Assembly: GCA_004794655.1 (NCBI GenBank)
Contig: SMMW01000634.1
Location: 3,444,501-3,508,500 of the forward strand
Source of the DNA: Marisa cornuarietis
Taxonomy: Eukaryota > Mollusca > Gastropoda > Architaenioglossa > Ampullariidae
Direction of reading: 5' to 3'
Length of the DNA stretch: 64,000 bases
A model generated the notes under the pieces. The model saw only the letters and a list, made by a program, of their open reading frames with translations. It did not search any database and was not told where the DNA came from. A program made the position numbers and the translations under genes. Each line of letters opens with the position of its first letter. The stretch's first letter is position 1. This document shows, piece after piece, positions 21,901-33,989 of the stretch.

Positions 21901-23504
21901 TGTGAATACCTCTAAGATATGGGGACTAAACTGAGTAGCTACAGTAGATAAGATCCATTTCTTAGCCTGCAAAAGTTCCAAGGTGTTTCGGTGAAAGCAT
22001 CAGACTTTTATATGGTGAGACAGGCAGGTTTCCCTTGTATATTATCTCTGCAAATAAATGTACTAGTTGCACTTGCTTAAGTTCCCAGATACTTGGAATT
22101 CAAGGATGCCATGATGTGCCTTATTTGCTAGAAACCTAGGTATCAAAAGTATGAAGGTGCTGTTTTTATGTGGGCTTTGGTTATGTCTGGCTGGTTCACC
22201 CAGTTGACAATCAGAAACTGATTTTGAATAAACTAAGAGATAGATGGGGAGGGGGGCCATCTACTGTCAAGAATGGTATGCTAGCCTTCATAATAAGTCA
22301 GATTTTGTGGTGTGTAGTAGTAATTTTAAGGGCTGAATAGTCCGAGAAAAGTGTATTGATATCATGAACAAGAGTGAAATAAGAAAAGCTTTTTGAGTGG
22401 GAGTGTCAAACCGATCGCCAGTAACTTGCTTTTACCATTCTCCCAAGGTATAGTGGAGGATAAAGTTTGTGCTTTATGTTCATGTCGTGATTATACAGAT
22501 TTGAAAAATAAATACTGCAGTATATTGAAGGATGTCTTGTTCTTAATCAACTACACAACAGCACTAATGAGTCTAATAAGTCAATCAAGGTAGTTCAGAC
22601 GATGCTGGAAAAATGTCATTTGATAGTGAGTTGTTAATTTTTACAGCCCCTGTTCAAAAGAAAATGCTTTTTCTCTGTGGGGAGTGGGAGGGTGTTGATG
22701 TGTATATATGTGGGGGTGAAAGTGTGTATAAGTGTCTCAGGGTGGGTATTATGGGGTTGGTGTTGATGGTGGGGGGCGGGGGAGTGCAAGGTATTTTAAA
22801 GGTATTTGTGCCTGTGTGGGAACACTTGAGCATGTATATAATGACTGGTTTAATACATAATAAGCTTTGACATACACTTGCAATCTGATGTACATAGACA
22901 TCTCAAGAAGTTAATGCATATTTTTTCAGAACTTATTTGTAATACTGTAAAGCCACCTTATATGATATAGCTGCACAGAGTGGATTGTCACACATTTGCT
23001 GTGGTCCAGTATGCTTGAAGTAACAAATGATAATATATTATACCCCTCTCTTTCTGTATATACATACACATACTTTGTTATACTTTATTAAAATATAGTT
23101 AGCCACTTCATCGAACACTAGCACTGTGAAACAATTCCTGTAGAAAGAAGTGTGATTTTATTTCAGTAAATGGAAGAACAGAGGTAATCAGCACGAAAAA
23201 CATGGCAGCCGAAGAAGTTTGCAAGTGGCTTGAACACCTGAGATCTCGGTCAGGCGTGCAGATTGTGCGTCTTATCCGCCACTGGCATACCGACACCTCT
23301 AGTATACAGGGCATTTGGCATCCATTTCTGAACAAGGACCCTTCCCTTGCTGCTACCACCCTTCCAGCACCAGAGCTTTACAGAGCTCCACACAAACAAA
23401 AGTCTGCAACTGATATTATGCTAGAGGAAGTATTGATTAGGACAGGAGAAGAAAGTGAAGTAAAGAAACTGGGAAGTGTGGAAACTGTTATTTGTAAGGA
23501 ATAA
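14728..23504 (+). CDS. MRPL43: Mitochondrial ribosomal protein L43 (mL43)
   Basis: Three exons, 14728-14858, 16807-16913 and 23167-23504, join in consistent phases (2, then 1) to give 191 codons. The N-terminus contains NGIGRYMCQLQRITFKFCK, matching the family pattern 'LHNGLGRYVQQLQR..'. Exon 2 encodes DFIENHMLDFAHGNPGVVVY and the basic block LKPRRHRAPN. Exon 3 starts with the last part of EYLNG and contains SIQGIWHPFLNK, the family's 'PSIQGQWHPF' signature. This is the thioredoxin-like L51/S25/CI-B8 fold of a large mitoribosomal subunit protein. The start lies in AAGAAATGT and is the first ATG after the promoter. Donors are GTGAGG and GTGAGC; both acceptors are TTTCAG. Intron 2 (6.25 kb) is mostly a LINE with a nested DNA transposon. 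Confidence 0.93.
15950..16211 (+). repeat. Dispersed repeat, copy A, with internal direct repeat
   Basis: Bases 16009-16147 are closely related to 23759-23906; both contain ATGTGGTACATGTAGTATGC and TCAAATCTGCTTGTCAAGCA. In this copy the unit is bracketed by two nearly identical 59-base blocks (15950-16008 and 16153-16211, TTTGGTGAG...GTGATTTGAGATT). Those blocks are absent from the other copy. It lies in MRPL43 intron 1, is non-coding and has no recognised class. Confidence 0.6.
17351..18351 (-). pseudogene. LINE reverse transcriptase, C-terminal part
   Basis: Continuation of the reverse transcriptase downstream of the Harbinger insertion. Motifs in order are FMDFSSAFNTIQPHLL (catalytic block A), GAPQGCVLSPILFSVYT (block B), LIKFADDMALVARL (catalytic FADD box) and VLNVSKTKEVVLD. 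A FRYLGTVLDSKLSF thumb segment and the C-terminal region follow, with a stop at 17351. The frame is open across about 1 kb. The codons resume exactly where 19838-20274 leaves off, so the DNA transposon landed inside a reading frame. Confidence 0.75.
18555..19250. repeat. Minisatellite inside the Harbinger-like element
   Basis: About eight tandem units of roughly 80-105 bp. Each has GAGATGCAATGC, an A-rich stretch, a conserved GGGTTACAGTACAAAGCC block, a variable (CA)n run and CCTGCAAYAGGTATT. Length differences between units come mainly from the (CA)n tract. Cysteine/valine-rich frames across it are repeat artefacts. Confidence 0.75.
19407..19715 (-). pseudogene. Harbinger-type transposase, N-terminal fragment
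   Basis: The 102-codon frame contains RERVFRDRNHPLDRYNDQEL, then YKKFRFRRQDILQQTNEI and NRRGSLSPVLQ. This order fits the N-terminal helical region of PIF/Harbinger (HARBI1-like) transposases: 'R..(N/H)PLD...D.E....FRF.R..I....', with '..R...LSP..Q' before the catalytic domain. The frame ends before any DDE catalytic motif, and the minisatellite occupies the place where the rest should be. Assignment is by pattern. Confidence 0.55.
19838..20274 (-). pseudogene. LINE reverse transcriptase, N-terminal part
   Basis: Reads FKAPGPDGLKGRVLRSCA, PVPKKSHAKKLNDFRPVALT and DPYQFAYKAKRGVDDACLTL, the conserved N-terminal reverse transcriptase blocks of CR1/L2-like LINEs. It runs directly into the left end of the Harbinger insertion and resumes at 18351. 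It is in the same frame as the endonuclease segment 20278-21660, separated from it only by the TAA at 20275-20277. Confidence 0.75.
20275..21660 (-). pseudogene. LINE AP endonuclease and linker
   Basis: A 461-codon frame with the exonuclease-endonuclease-phosphatase fold. Motifs are LTNARSVDNKMTELATL, VTETWL (catalytic glutamate), KGGGLCIFV, VYVPGPDN, LGDFNKCD (catalytic aspartate/asparagine) and GRSDHNVVHL (terminal SDH). A linker (KPWITKDLKACL...YKNKVETKLREG) leads toward reverse transcriptase. It ends at TAA (20275-20277), with reverse transcriptase continuing in frame immediately after, so one nonsense change disables an otherwise long frame. The basic N-terminus (SGKKTAKKKRGSRG-like) could be a nuclear localisation or RNA-binding tail. 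Confidence 0.75.
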
Positions 23505-23572
23505 ATCAAGGACATTGCCATTTAGGATATTTTTTTTAATGTGTTATTTGTCATAAAGTTGTGTCCTTGTAC

Positions 23573-23578
23573 AATAAA
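23573..23578 (+). terminator. MRPL43 polyadenylation signal
   Basis: Canonical AATAAA 69 bases downstream of the MRPL43 stop codon, followed by a T/G-rich stretch (CCTTTGCCTTGTTC...TTATTTTGTCTG). Confidence 0.7.
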
Positions 23579-23758
23579 TTTAGACCATCTAAAACCACAA
23601 CCTTTGCCTTGTTCAATGTTATTTTGTCTGCTTTTCAACAACTTAGTCTGATAAATTTGCTTGCTTTGGTAAACTAGCAAATCTAATGCATGATACTGTA
23701 GAATACCACTTTATTTAAGTTGAAACAGATAAAGAGGATCGGGATAGAGTATCGGCTT

Positions 23759-23906
23759 AAATGTGGTACATGTAGTATGCTATAGCATCTTATTTGAGTA
23801 TGAGTATTGAGACCTCTTTACCTAAACTTCCACACCTTAATATTCATTTGTTAATCAAATCTGCTTGTCAAGCATTCCTTTTCAAATAAACTTAAAATTT
23901 TGCTAC
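23759..23906 (+). repeat. Dispersed repeat, copy B
   Basis: Relative of 16009-16147 in the same orientation, just downstream of MRPL43. It shares the ATGTGGTACATGTAGTATGC start and the CAAATAAACTTAA...TTTTGCTA end. It carries a small internal expansion (TATTTGAGTATGAG) absent from copy A. Confidence 0.6.
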
Positions 23907-25019
23907 TCAGCGTGGTTATAATGAAGGTCTTAAAACAAGTTATGATTGCTGCGAGAGGTGGTCTTACTTCAGCAATAGATTTTTCTTTTAGGCCTTAGCA
24001 ATACGACTTTCATTGTTGAAATGATGTTTTCTTTGGGGGGGGGGGATTTGATCATGGCATGGATCAATCTAACTCAAGAATATGATCAATATGGCTGGGA
24101 CATATGGCCATAGATTGAAAACCACATGACACCCCCACCCCAACTGCCGCAGCTTGTTTCTGTGATAACTTCAGTTATACAAAATGCTCAAATTAAAGGT
24201 TTCTTTATGACAGAGCATGCACATGTTCAAAGCCACACTGAAACCATAAGGACAGTTACAACACACTTTTGCACTAAAATGTTCAAACAAAACTTGTATT
24301 TTCAAGAATTTTATTAAGAATGAGGATATTTTAAATATTTATGTGCTGTGTCATAATATTGATAAGTCATAGTACATAGATCATCAGTTAGTGTATCTTT
24401 CATGAGTTGATGCTGCAAGACAAAGGCTGGTTAAAGTTGGTAAATGTGATCACATGAGGCAAGATTCGTAGTTTTGTTCTACAATTGTAAATACATCAGG
24501 TTTAATGTGAGCTTGAAATGGACACTTTTTCCACAGTTTCTCAAAAGGAAGCAGAGAAGTAAGTCTAACATTACATTCTAAAATTAGTCATGATTAGTCA
24601 AGGGAAAAAAATCATTGTGAGAGCTGTCTGCTTTATCTTGGTTGTCATCAAAATATGAGACAAAACAAATAGAATAATAATAAGCTTTGTTGAGGTGATT
24701 GAAATATTATTGAGCATTATCTGTAAAGTCATAAAAAATTTGAGGTGGGGTCTGTAAACACTTTGCTAAAAAATGAAACATCAAACAGCTCCATGTGAAA
24801 CGCAGTGCATCAAGTTAGTATGAAGAAATTTGATGAAACCAGGCAAATTATCTTGCATTTAACATTTATTTCTATTATAGCACTGCCAGATTTCACACAC
24901 AAGGTAGAACACTTGGTGTTTCACTTGTCACTTTTTTTAATAATTTTATTTTATAAACAGCAAATCTGTGACTTAGTTGAATGATGTCACAAAACTAACC
25001 AACCAAATTAAAGAAAGAG
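23907..25019. other. Intergenic region between MRPL43 and gene A
   Basis: AT-rich; the two genes converge here. The minus-strand 3' UTR of gene A probably ends within it: AATAAA on the minus strand occurs as TTTATT at 24945-24950 and 24865-24870, 70 and 150 bases past the stop. No other gene is visible. Confidence 0.45.
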
Positions 25020-28000
25020 TTAAAAAATGATTAACTTGTGAAGGATGTTCAGCACAAAGAGGACGATAATACTAGAATCGAGAAGACAGCAGTTACTGGC
25101 AGGGTTGAGGACTGGTGGTGCCTGGGAAATGACTGTCATTTTCAGGTTTACCTTTCCAACAGAAACCGCTGGCGAATCTGTGTGCTTGGTCATAACGTCA
25201 GTACCTAAAATTATTGACCACTGGTTCTTAGTGCATTCAGGTGGGCTGACAGTAGAGCAGATTATAAAGAGGTGAATGCGATGACAACTGATCTAAGAAT
25301 TAAAGCTGATTTATTCAGAGTATGTTAATTGTAGACTTAAATTTGAACATCAAAAAACAGTGGAAAATCTACATCTTTTTCTTAACAGGGTTAGAGCTCA
25401 AATTGTATTGCCTCCATTATTAGTTACAGCTTTTGTTGTCATCAGCAACATGACTTGTCAGATGATATTTTCAAATTGTGTTGCTGTGGTAATGCAGATG
25501 AAAGTAGAAACTGGTTTCATGTGTCAGTACCTGTTTCTCCCATCTTATGAAAATTTGTTCTCACATGGCATAATATTTATCACTAGCAGCTAAGATGGTG
25601 CATACATACCTGTCCCCACATTTCCCCATGCCAAGAAAATAAAATATGAGTTGGTGCTCAGGTCAAAAGATCGTAGACTGCCATCATTTTTTATAGATTT
25701 TAGCTCTGCTGTGCGTATGAATGTACAGTAGACTCGTCCATTTTCCTGTCTGGTAGCAAGGTTGGACATCCCCATCTGCGAATCAGTCAGCATGTGATTT
25801 TATCATCGTTGTCGTCATCTTGATCATTAATCAACATCCTCATTATGCTAATGTCTAGAAATAGACTATAGTGCCAAGCTACAACAGATACTTGTGGATA
25901 AACCAACAACTGGAGAATGAATAGGAAAGAAATAAGAGTGGAGCTAAAATGACTGAGGACCTATTACTCTCTAATGATGGTGAGAAGACCTACTGTCATA
26001 CCGTGTACTGTCTGTAAGTGTACTTGTCAGGGTTATAGCTCAGCTGTATTGACTGATGCTCAGGAATGGCCGTGCACACAATGACCTGATCATCTCCCTG
26101 GGCAACAAAGAAACAGTTAAAATCAGTTTGCATGGGGCATAATGCTTATAACGTTTTCCCTGCCCTTAAATGTGCAAGAGTAAGGTAAAAGTCGCCCCTA
26201 ACCTTTTACGGGTCGTTGGGGCGTGAGGTGTTGGAGACTTCACTGCTTGGGGCAGTTTTATGAGAGGGCGGTGCCCATCTCCTTTGCTGCCTTACCCACA
26301 TCTCTCTATGGAGTCGTGTAACCATTCCCGACAGCTGGGTCGACTGGGGAAAGTTTGCTGCTTTACACGGGTATCGAATTGGCGCACCTCTCAGTTTAGA
26401 CCCCAGTAGTCTAACTACAGCTATCGGCTTAAATAAAGTATTATTTGTAAATTGTACTTTCAGCACTCAAAACGCATATGTATGAAAGTACTATTTCATA
26501 AGTCTCATCAATTCAAGCATCCTCATTTACTTCTTCCTCTCCCATGACCTCATGAACCTCATTTACTAAACAGTAGATGGATATTTACCGATTTACGGGG
26601 CAAGGATGAAAAGAAGGAAACAAAAAAAGGGCGAAAATATATTGATATAGTCATTGACCAGTGTGTGCATTTGTAACCCACCAAATCAAGAGTTAATAAT
26701 AATTCAGTTTGTGCTTGCCATAATGGCTCAGTATCACCAGCCCACTGTAACCTCGTCAACCAACCGTGACATTGTGACCTCACCGACCTACAATAGTCTA
26801 GTGAATGCACTATACCAATATACTAGTCAACCCACCATGGCCTTTGACATCACCCCACCATAACCTAGTCATCAACCCATAATAACCTTGTTATCAGCTC
26901 ATAAACTCTTCACCAACCCACCATAACCTTGTCGTCCTCAAACCTACCATAAGTTCGTCATCAGAAAACCCAATGGCCAGGTAGGAGTCTTGCCCTGCTG
27001 CTGACATCTCGAAGGTGAAGAGGTCACCATTCTGTCTATAAGACACGGCGGCCTGGCAGTCATCCCCTACGCAGCTCGTTTTGCCTGGCAGGGGGCGCAG
27101 AAAGCAGCCCTTGCTTTTTCCACACTCCCCCCAATCTGGCAGGTTCTGTTGTATCGTCAATGGTGGCACCTGCCAGCAAGAGGACAGTAAAAACGTTTGC
27201 TATCTTTCAAACCATCGTTTCCTTCCTATCTAATTTTAGAAAATCTTTCTTCAAACTTAGATATTTTTCACTTTCAGTATTTTTCTAAAGTTGTCTATCC
27301 CCATCCTGGAGCCTGCCGATAGAGTGCGTTGTTGACCCAGCATGATGTTTCTTTTGCTCCAAATATCCCTGGTCCTGTCCCTGGGTTTCTACACTTGGTG
27401 ACGCCCATCTTCCTCTCAAAGTGAACCAGAGGCCAGTACGCTTCTTCGTGGAAAGTTTTTGTCCGCTGATGCCGTGTTAGCATCATCATGTTCTGTAGAG
27501 GTTTACTCCCTTAGCTTTTATCTTTCCCAAGATTACACAATACAATACAACTTTGTTTATCCACAAAGGCGATTCCTGATAGTGCTCGTACCAGCAGCAA
27601 CACATACATATACATGATATACAAGAGACAATACATATACATGTTGAAATAATTTCTCTCTCGCACGCACGCACGCACACACACACACACACACACACAT
27701 TCCCATCAACATTAGATACAGTTGGTGACCTCAGGTCACCTCCGGCTAGTACAATATCACGGCCAGTAGAGTTAATCAGGTAAATGGCACGTGGAATGAA
27801 CTGCGGTGACGATTGGTTTTGCAAACAGGCATCGCGTACCTACAGCCAGACCGCAAGAGTGAAAACTCACATGTCAACACATGATCAGAAATAGAGAGGA
27901 TACGGGATGCCTTCCTAAGGATTTGCTGATGACAGAAAGCTGCCAAGTCCCTCTGCTTGATTCCGGTGATCTAGGAACAGATTTTAACACGGGAGAGAAG

Positions 28001-30983
28001 ACTATTCCTGTTCCCTAAGGAGAGGCTGTGGAACCAAGAGATGAAAGAAAAAGTGACGAGACTTTCAATGAAGGACTGTTAGAACTGAATGAGAAAGATT
28101 TGAGTTTCCGTAGGAGGTACAGGTGTTGTTGACTTTTACGGAGCATCATGTCAGTATTGATGTCCCATTTAAGCTTGTTAAGAAGATGGCACCTACATAT
28201 TTAGAAGAGTCGATTATCTCGATGGTATCATCATGGGTAGTACTGATGACTGTCTCCGGCTTGTTCATCCAAAAGTCGAAGATCATTTCCTTAGTTTTTG
28301 AGGCATTCAAGACAACGAAGTGTTCATCACACCAGCGTACAGTCAGGAAGAGCGCCACTGTGAACATGTTCATTATCATACAAAAGTGACAGCAAGGCAG
28401 AGTCATCAGCAAATTTTATCAGAAAACTCCTATCAGTAGTGCTTCTACAGCTGTTAGTATAGAGTATGAACAGTAATGGAGACAAGCAGCAGCCTTGAGG
28501 GGAACTTGTACCGGTGACTACAGGATCTGAGAGAAGACCGTTAACAGAAACTCTCTGCTGTCTGTTTGTTAAAAAGTCCAGAATCCAGAGAGTTAGTTGG
28601 TGGGAGAGATGGAAGTCTGAAACTAGACTCTCCGCTAACAAGTGAGGTTGCATAGTGTTAAAAGCAGAAGAGAAATCAGCAAAGGTAAGCCTGGCATGAG
28701 CTTCAGGTTTCTCCAGATGTTTGTACAGTGTATTTAGTATAAACAGCTTAGCATCATCGACACCTCTTCCAGGTCTATAGGCAAGCTGCAGCGGGTCAAG
28801 ATGCTGATAAACAGCAGTCATTACCTCGTTTCTTAACGATTTTCTCAAGTTATTGGGTTGACTGGGTCTAGTGATTTTTTGGACAGGCACAATGTGCGAA
28901 AGTTTCCAAGTATCAGAAATGTGACCAGAATCTACAGACAGCTGGAACAGATGTAAAAATCCGCTAAGTTGTTCGGCGCAGTAATGGAGGTGCGTCCACA
29001 AATCCCATCTGGACCAGGAGCCTTGTTGATATTCACTCGCCTCAAGTAATCTTTGACAGACGGATGGGCAATGACCAACCCATGCTCAGGGACCAAGTAC
29101 TGTTTTAATACGGAAACATTGTGAGGGAAGTCATGTTTCTCAAAGCGGGCATAAAAAAATTAAGCACATTGGGAAGATCACACTCATCAACGCCTGCATA
29201 TGCCACTGGTATTTTAAGAGCGTTTTCCTTGCGATTGGCAGAGGACATATTCTTAATACCATGGCATGCTGCACTGAGGTCGCCACTACTGAGCTGCAGC
29301 TCAACTTTATTTGCCTCCCTAATGGCATCCCGCACCTCCGTGTTCGCTACTTTTTGTCATGCAGATTGCCCACAAGGCAGCATTATCTGATGAATTTTGA
29401 TAATACATGCAAACATATTATAACTGTAAGCGACGCATTGTTGAACGTCGAACATAAAAATAAATGTGAAAGGTTAAAACACATAAACCTACATTTCTGC
29501 ATGTCACAAGCATATCCCTAATGTATTAAATAGTTCATTTTGTTTTTTTACCTTGACCTAAACGTTAATTCTTGTAGATTTGGTTAGCTATAATTTAATG
29601 TATTTTCATTTTAGTTATTTTTAAATGAAGTTTTCAAAAGCAATGCAACTTTATTAATCAACAAGGGCAATTACAGCAAGATAGTGCCCTACACTTGACA
29701 CCTACACTGAAGGCTTATATCTTCGTCTCCCCAAGTTATTAAAATTCATAGCTTTCAGAGTTTTAATTTTTGAATCACTTGCAAACGAAAGAAACACCGG
29801 TCGGCCGCCATATCACCTCTGTCATCACTTGTATAGAACAGCACACAGCAGTGCATCTGGGATTTGATTTTCTATGTGGAACTCTCATTCTTGCCCATAA
29901 CCATGAGGCCTCGTTTTGAAAGCCGGAAGAGCCTTGTGTCAATAAGTCCATGTGTTAACTGTGGACTTGGTGTCGGCGACTTTCTGAAGCTTATTCACAG
30001 GAGTGGGCGAGGTGGAGAGTGTAGGGAGGGGATCGCCCTAAGCGATAATCAAGTCGGTGGCTGCCGTAGCTGAATGATAAGGACTTGACAAGCTCAAGTG
30101 CAGGGTATAGTAAGTCCCTTTGCGGTGTCTGACATCAAAAGAAAAAAATGCCGCTAGTGCTGCGAATGCCATCTAGGATAACGTTTTAACATACACAATC
30201 CCATAATAAACCACGGCTTCTGATTTTTTTTCTTATGACAATCAGGAGTCATATAGCGAGAGAAAAGTGTCATTTCCTATTACTACCATTGCTCAACAGC
30301 AACAACGGCACTAAAAATACATACAAAAAACATCTCAAGCGCACTACAATTACAATTTAAGAACAAGAAATGTAAGAAGAATTTACAAACGAACATAAGA
30401 AGATTAAATATACAAGGCATGGATGGTATACAATAGAATTAGACTCGCTAGCACACTAGTACAGCAGAAACTGGTGGACGAAGTGAGTTTGATAACCTGA
30501 CTTGAATGCAAACAACTATGAGTACAGAAAGAAGTGAAAGAGGCAAAGAACTAAACAGTGAGAGCCACAGAGGGAAAAAAACCCAAAGCCCTTTCTTTTA
30601 CCGGAGACAGTTCAATATTTCGGCCAGTCTTACTATCCAACCCCACGTATAAAAAATACCTTAGAGGTGTCTCCACTTAAATGCAATATGACAGCACATA
30701 CAAACCTATGTAAACGTCACTTAGCCACAATTTCTGTTTCCAATTTTGCCTGAAATACCAATTTCGTTTCCGTATTGCCATCCCATTCCACCCTCTTATG
30801 GAGGGTGTGTGCGTGAAAGGAAGGAGGAAGATAAATGTCCCCATTTCACGCTTCATTCACATCCTTCTGTTGACTTATCACACATACTTCGCTTTCTTAC
30901 CACCAGAGGTGGGTAGCGTTGTTTATCGCTTGTGCTTCTCTGTTCTAATGTGTGCACTGGTTTGCATGAGCTGCAGATGTGTG

Positions 30984-31054
<71 letters not shown>

Positions 31055-31536
31055 TCCATTTGTAATGCGCAGGTGTCCATTCAGAAGAATGCTCATTGCG
31101 CAGCAAAAACAAAATAAAGAAAAAATAAAGTAAATAAATTGATTACAATTGTATAATCTATTGTGTGCTTAATCTTGTGTCTGATATCTGTTGCACTTAC
31201 GATATTTGCCGGTTGAGTCACACTGATACCAGGTGCTGCACGAAGCTTTGCTTTTATTCCGTACCAAATGACGCTGAATGATTCCACGACCGTTGCCCTG
31301 TATTACAAAAAAGCAAGATACTCGACTTTGTCCCGGAACAAGACAGCAAAAAAAAACAAGCCCGTCCATGCTTTTCATGCATTAAAATTACTCAATTTTG
31401 CCATCCAAATCCAAAGCAAAATACGAAAAAATATAAAGTTAAATACTTACATTAATTTGTGAGATTAATATCATGTTGTTCTGCGCACACTAAGAACATC
31501 ACCGTGAGATAGCTTTAGTTGCTGACATGGCGTAAA

Positions 31537-31592
<56 letters not shown>

Positions 31593-33852
31593 CTAATACG
31601 AAGAACGAGAAATTTAAACGTTAAAGCCGATAAGAAGAACGAGAAATTTAAACGTGAAAGCCGATAAGAGTTTGCGTTTTTCAAAGTATAGGTGTTAAAT
31701 ATTAGAACCTGAAAGTTATTGATGTTATTTTAGAGGGAGAGAGAGATTAAATATTGAGAATAGACTCACTGAAATTCAACATCGCCGGCATTCTGCGCTG
31801 GTGCTGTCCAGGTAGCCGTTGCCACTGTTCGGTTAATACTAACGGCATGGCCGAACATTTTCTGAGCAAATAACAGTACAGTAAACACCAACCAACAGAG
31901 TACATGCAAAAGAGTGATATAATACAAGACAAAACAATGTAAACAGTACACATTCTGTGTGTGTGTGTGTGGTTTTTTTTTTTGTTTTAATCTGGTTCAT
32001 TTAATAATGTTACAACTTTGATTTTTCGATTTTAGATTGTGTCGCCTACAACTCTTTATACTGTTGGCATTACTGTTATGATAAGGATAAAGATTTTTTA
32101 TGTCTTATACTGTTTATCTAGCTACCAGCTAATGGAACTAAAACAAAGGTTGAATTTTACTGCATAAACAGGGGTACACTTCGTAGTTCAGCAAACAACC
32201 CGAAGGTCCCTGCCCTGAGCCCGGATTCCAGCTTCGGTCCTTGTAGATGTAGATTAGAGGAAGCTGACCGCCCTTTGATCTTAATTATCTACACCTCCAA
32301 AACATGGACTACGAGAACAACAGTCTAATACGAAACTTCGACAACGTTTCTAGTAACCTTCCCATTCCTGAAAATACTTTTTCGTTTGTCAGTTACTTCA
32401 TTGTAGCATCAGATACTGTAAGTGTTGTTTGTAGCATAAGATACTTTAACCAATGTAGCATCAAATATTGTAACTATTTTTGGTGTGGTCATGTTGTCAT
32501 CTAGCCATACTCTTTCTGATTTCTGATCTCAACAGTATACCTTAGGCTCTCCGACACAGGTCACTAGCTGCGTGGTGTTGTCATTTGTGCTGAATGTACC
32601 CAACAGTTCCTGGGTGTTATTTGAGCCCTGCACCCGATGAACCGTGACTTGGAATCCTCGGAATGTGCGGGATGAGTTTGTCGTGACGATTTGTACTGCG
32701 AGTGGAAGGTTATCCTTTAGTGTTATTGTCCTTTAGACGATACATAATCATTTTCCAACCCACAGTTAACCAGCCATCTTCTAGTCCTCATGTACACAGT
32801 CATCTTCTGATTCACACTGAACACATTCATCTTCTGATTCATCTTAGTTTTTATTTAGTAGTAGTTTTAGTTTAGCTATTCGACACTTATGTAGTTATTA
32901 AACCAGATAAACGTCTTTCAGCATCTATCACGAGTTAGTGTTTAACTGTAGGAGACAAAGCTGTCCTTACATATGCCAGAATAACCTTGTTGCTAGATGT
33001 AGGAACTTAATTACAGCAAGGTAACAACAATGATTATTAGTCGTAATGGAACTGCTGACTACACGCTTTTAGTGCCACCTCTTCTCTTCTAAGGAAAATT
33101 AAAGTTGAGTATTGAAAAATGGTAAAGACATTGTCAGTGTGACCTTTTGGGAATTTATGCCATCAGGTAAATTAAAAGTTTTCGTCTTCATGGAACAGGT
33201 AGCCTTTCAGCTGATTGTGTAACTCTCACAGAACCAACATTAAAGCTGATTATACAAATTTCATACAATAGCTGGCCTTTTAGCCGATCATAACACTATT
33301 ACCAAACAGATATCCCTTTTTTGCACGCAAATGAGCATGAATATGTTTAGTAAAGACACCAGTTAAAAAAAAGAAATAAACAATAGATTTAAGATACTGG
33401 TGAAGTTATGATGACATACTATTAGTGTAGACTGCAGTAATGGCTAAGAAAACCATTTAAGTTAAAGAGTAGTTGATGTAAGCACTATCCGCAGACATCA
33501 TCGCCATGCATCGCTCAGGTACAAAACAGATCCTCTTTAAAATGCATTGAAGATGGGAAGAAGAAACTAACGGTGTCTCACCTGTGATGTTCTGTCCAGG
33601 AGAGTAAGTGTCGTTTGAAAGGTTGATTTTGAAGGGTGAACCCGTCATCTGCAAGTCCACGTAGTGTTTCGGGTACATCGTCAGGCATGCACTGATGTGA
33701 GGCCCTTCTGGGTAAGCGAGCACTTTCCCCAGAGTTGCTTACAGCAGAAAAGGGCGGACAGTAAGTTGATATGGAATAGTGTGAGCTGCTTAAGAGGTTC
33801 GCATGTGTTAGTGAATGTAAGCCGCAGATTTCAGCTTTCTTGGAATGTTCTC

Positions 33853-33889
<37 letters not shown>

Positions 33890-33957
33890 AATCATCAATC
33901 ATCAATCATCAATCATCAATCATCATCATCATCATCAATCATCAATCATCAATCATC

Positions 33958-33989
<32 letters not shown>

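Noticed and set aside
25020..25204. Cytochrome b561 domain at the end of gene A
   Set aside because: Last exon encodes only a short tail and stop; no multi-helix, histidine-bearing membrane region is found on this strand downstream.
29950..30125. Possible tRNA-like SINE head
   Set aside because: No convincing A/B box pair with correct spacing.
30853..31117. Poly-Ile and poly-Met frames
   Set aside because: Product of a (GAT)n microsatellite.
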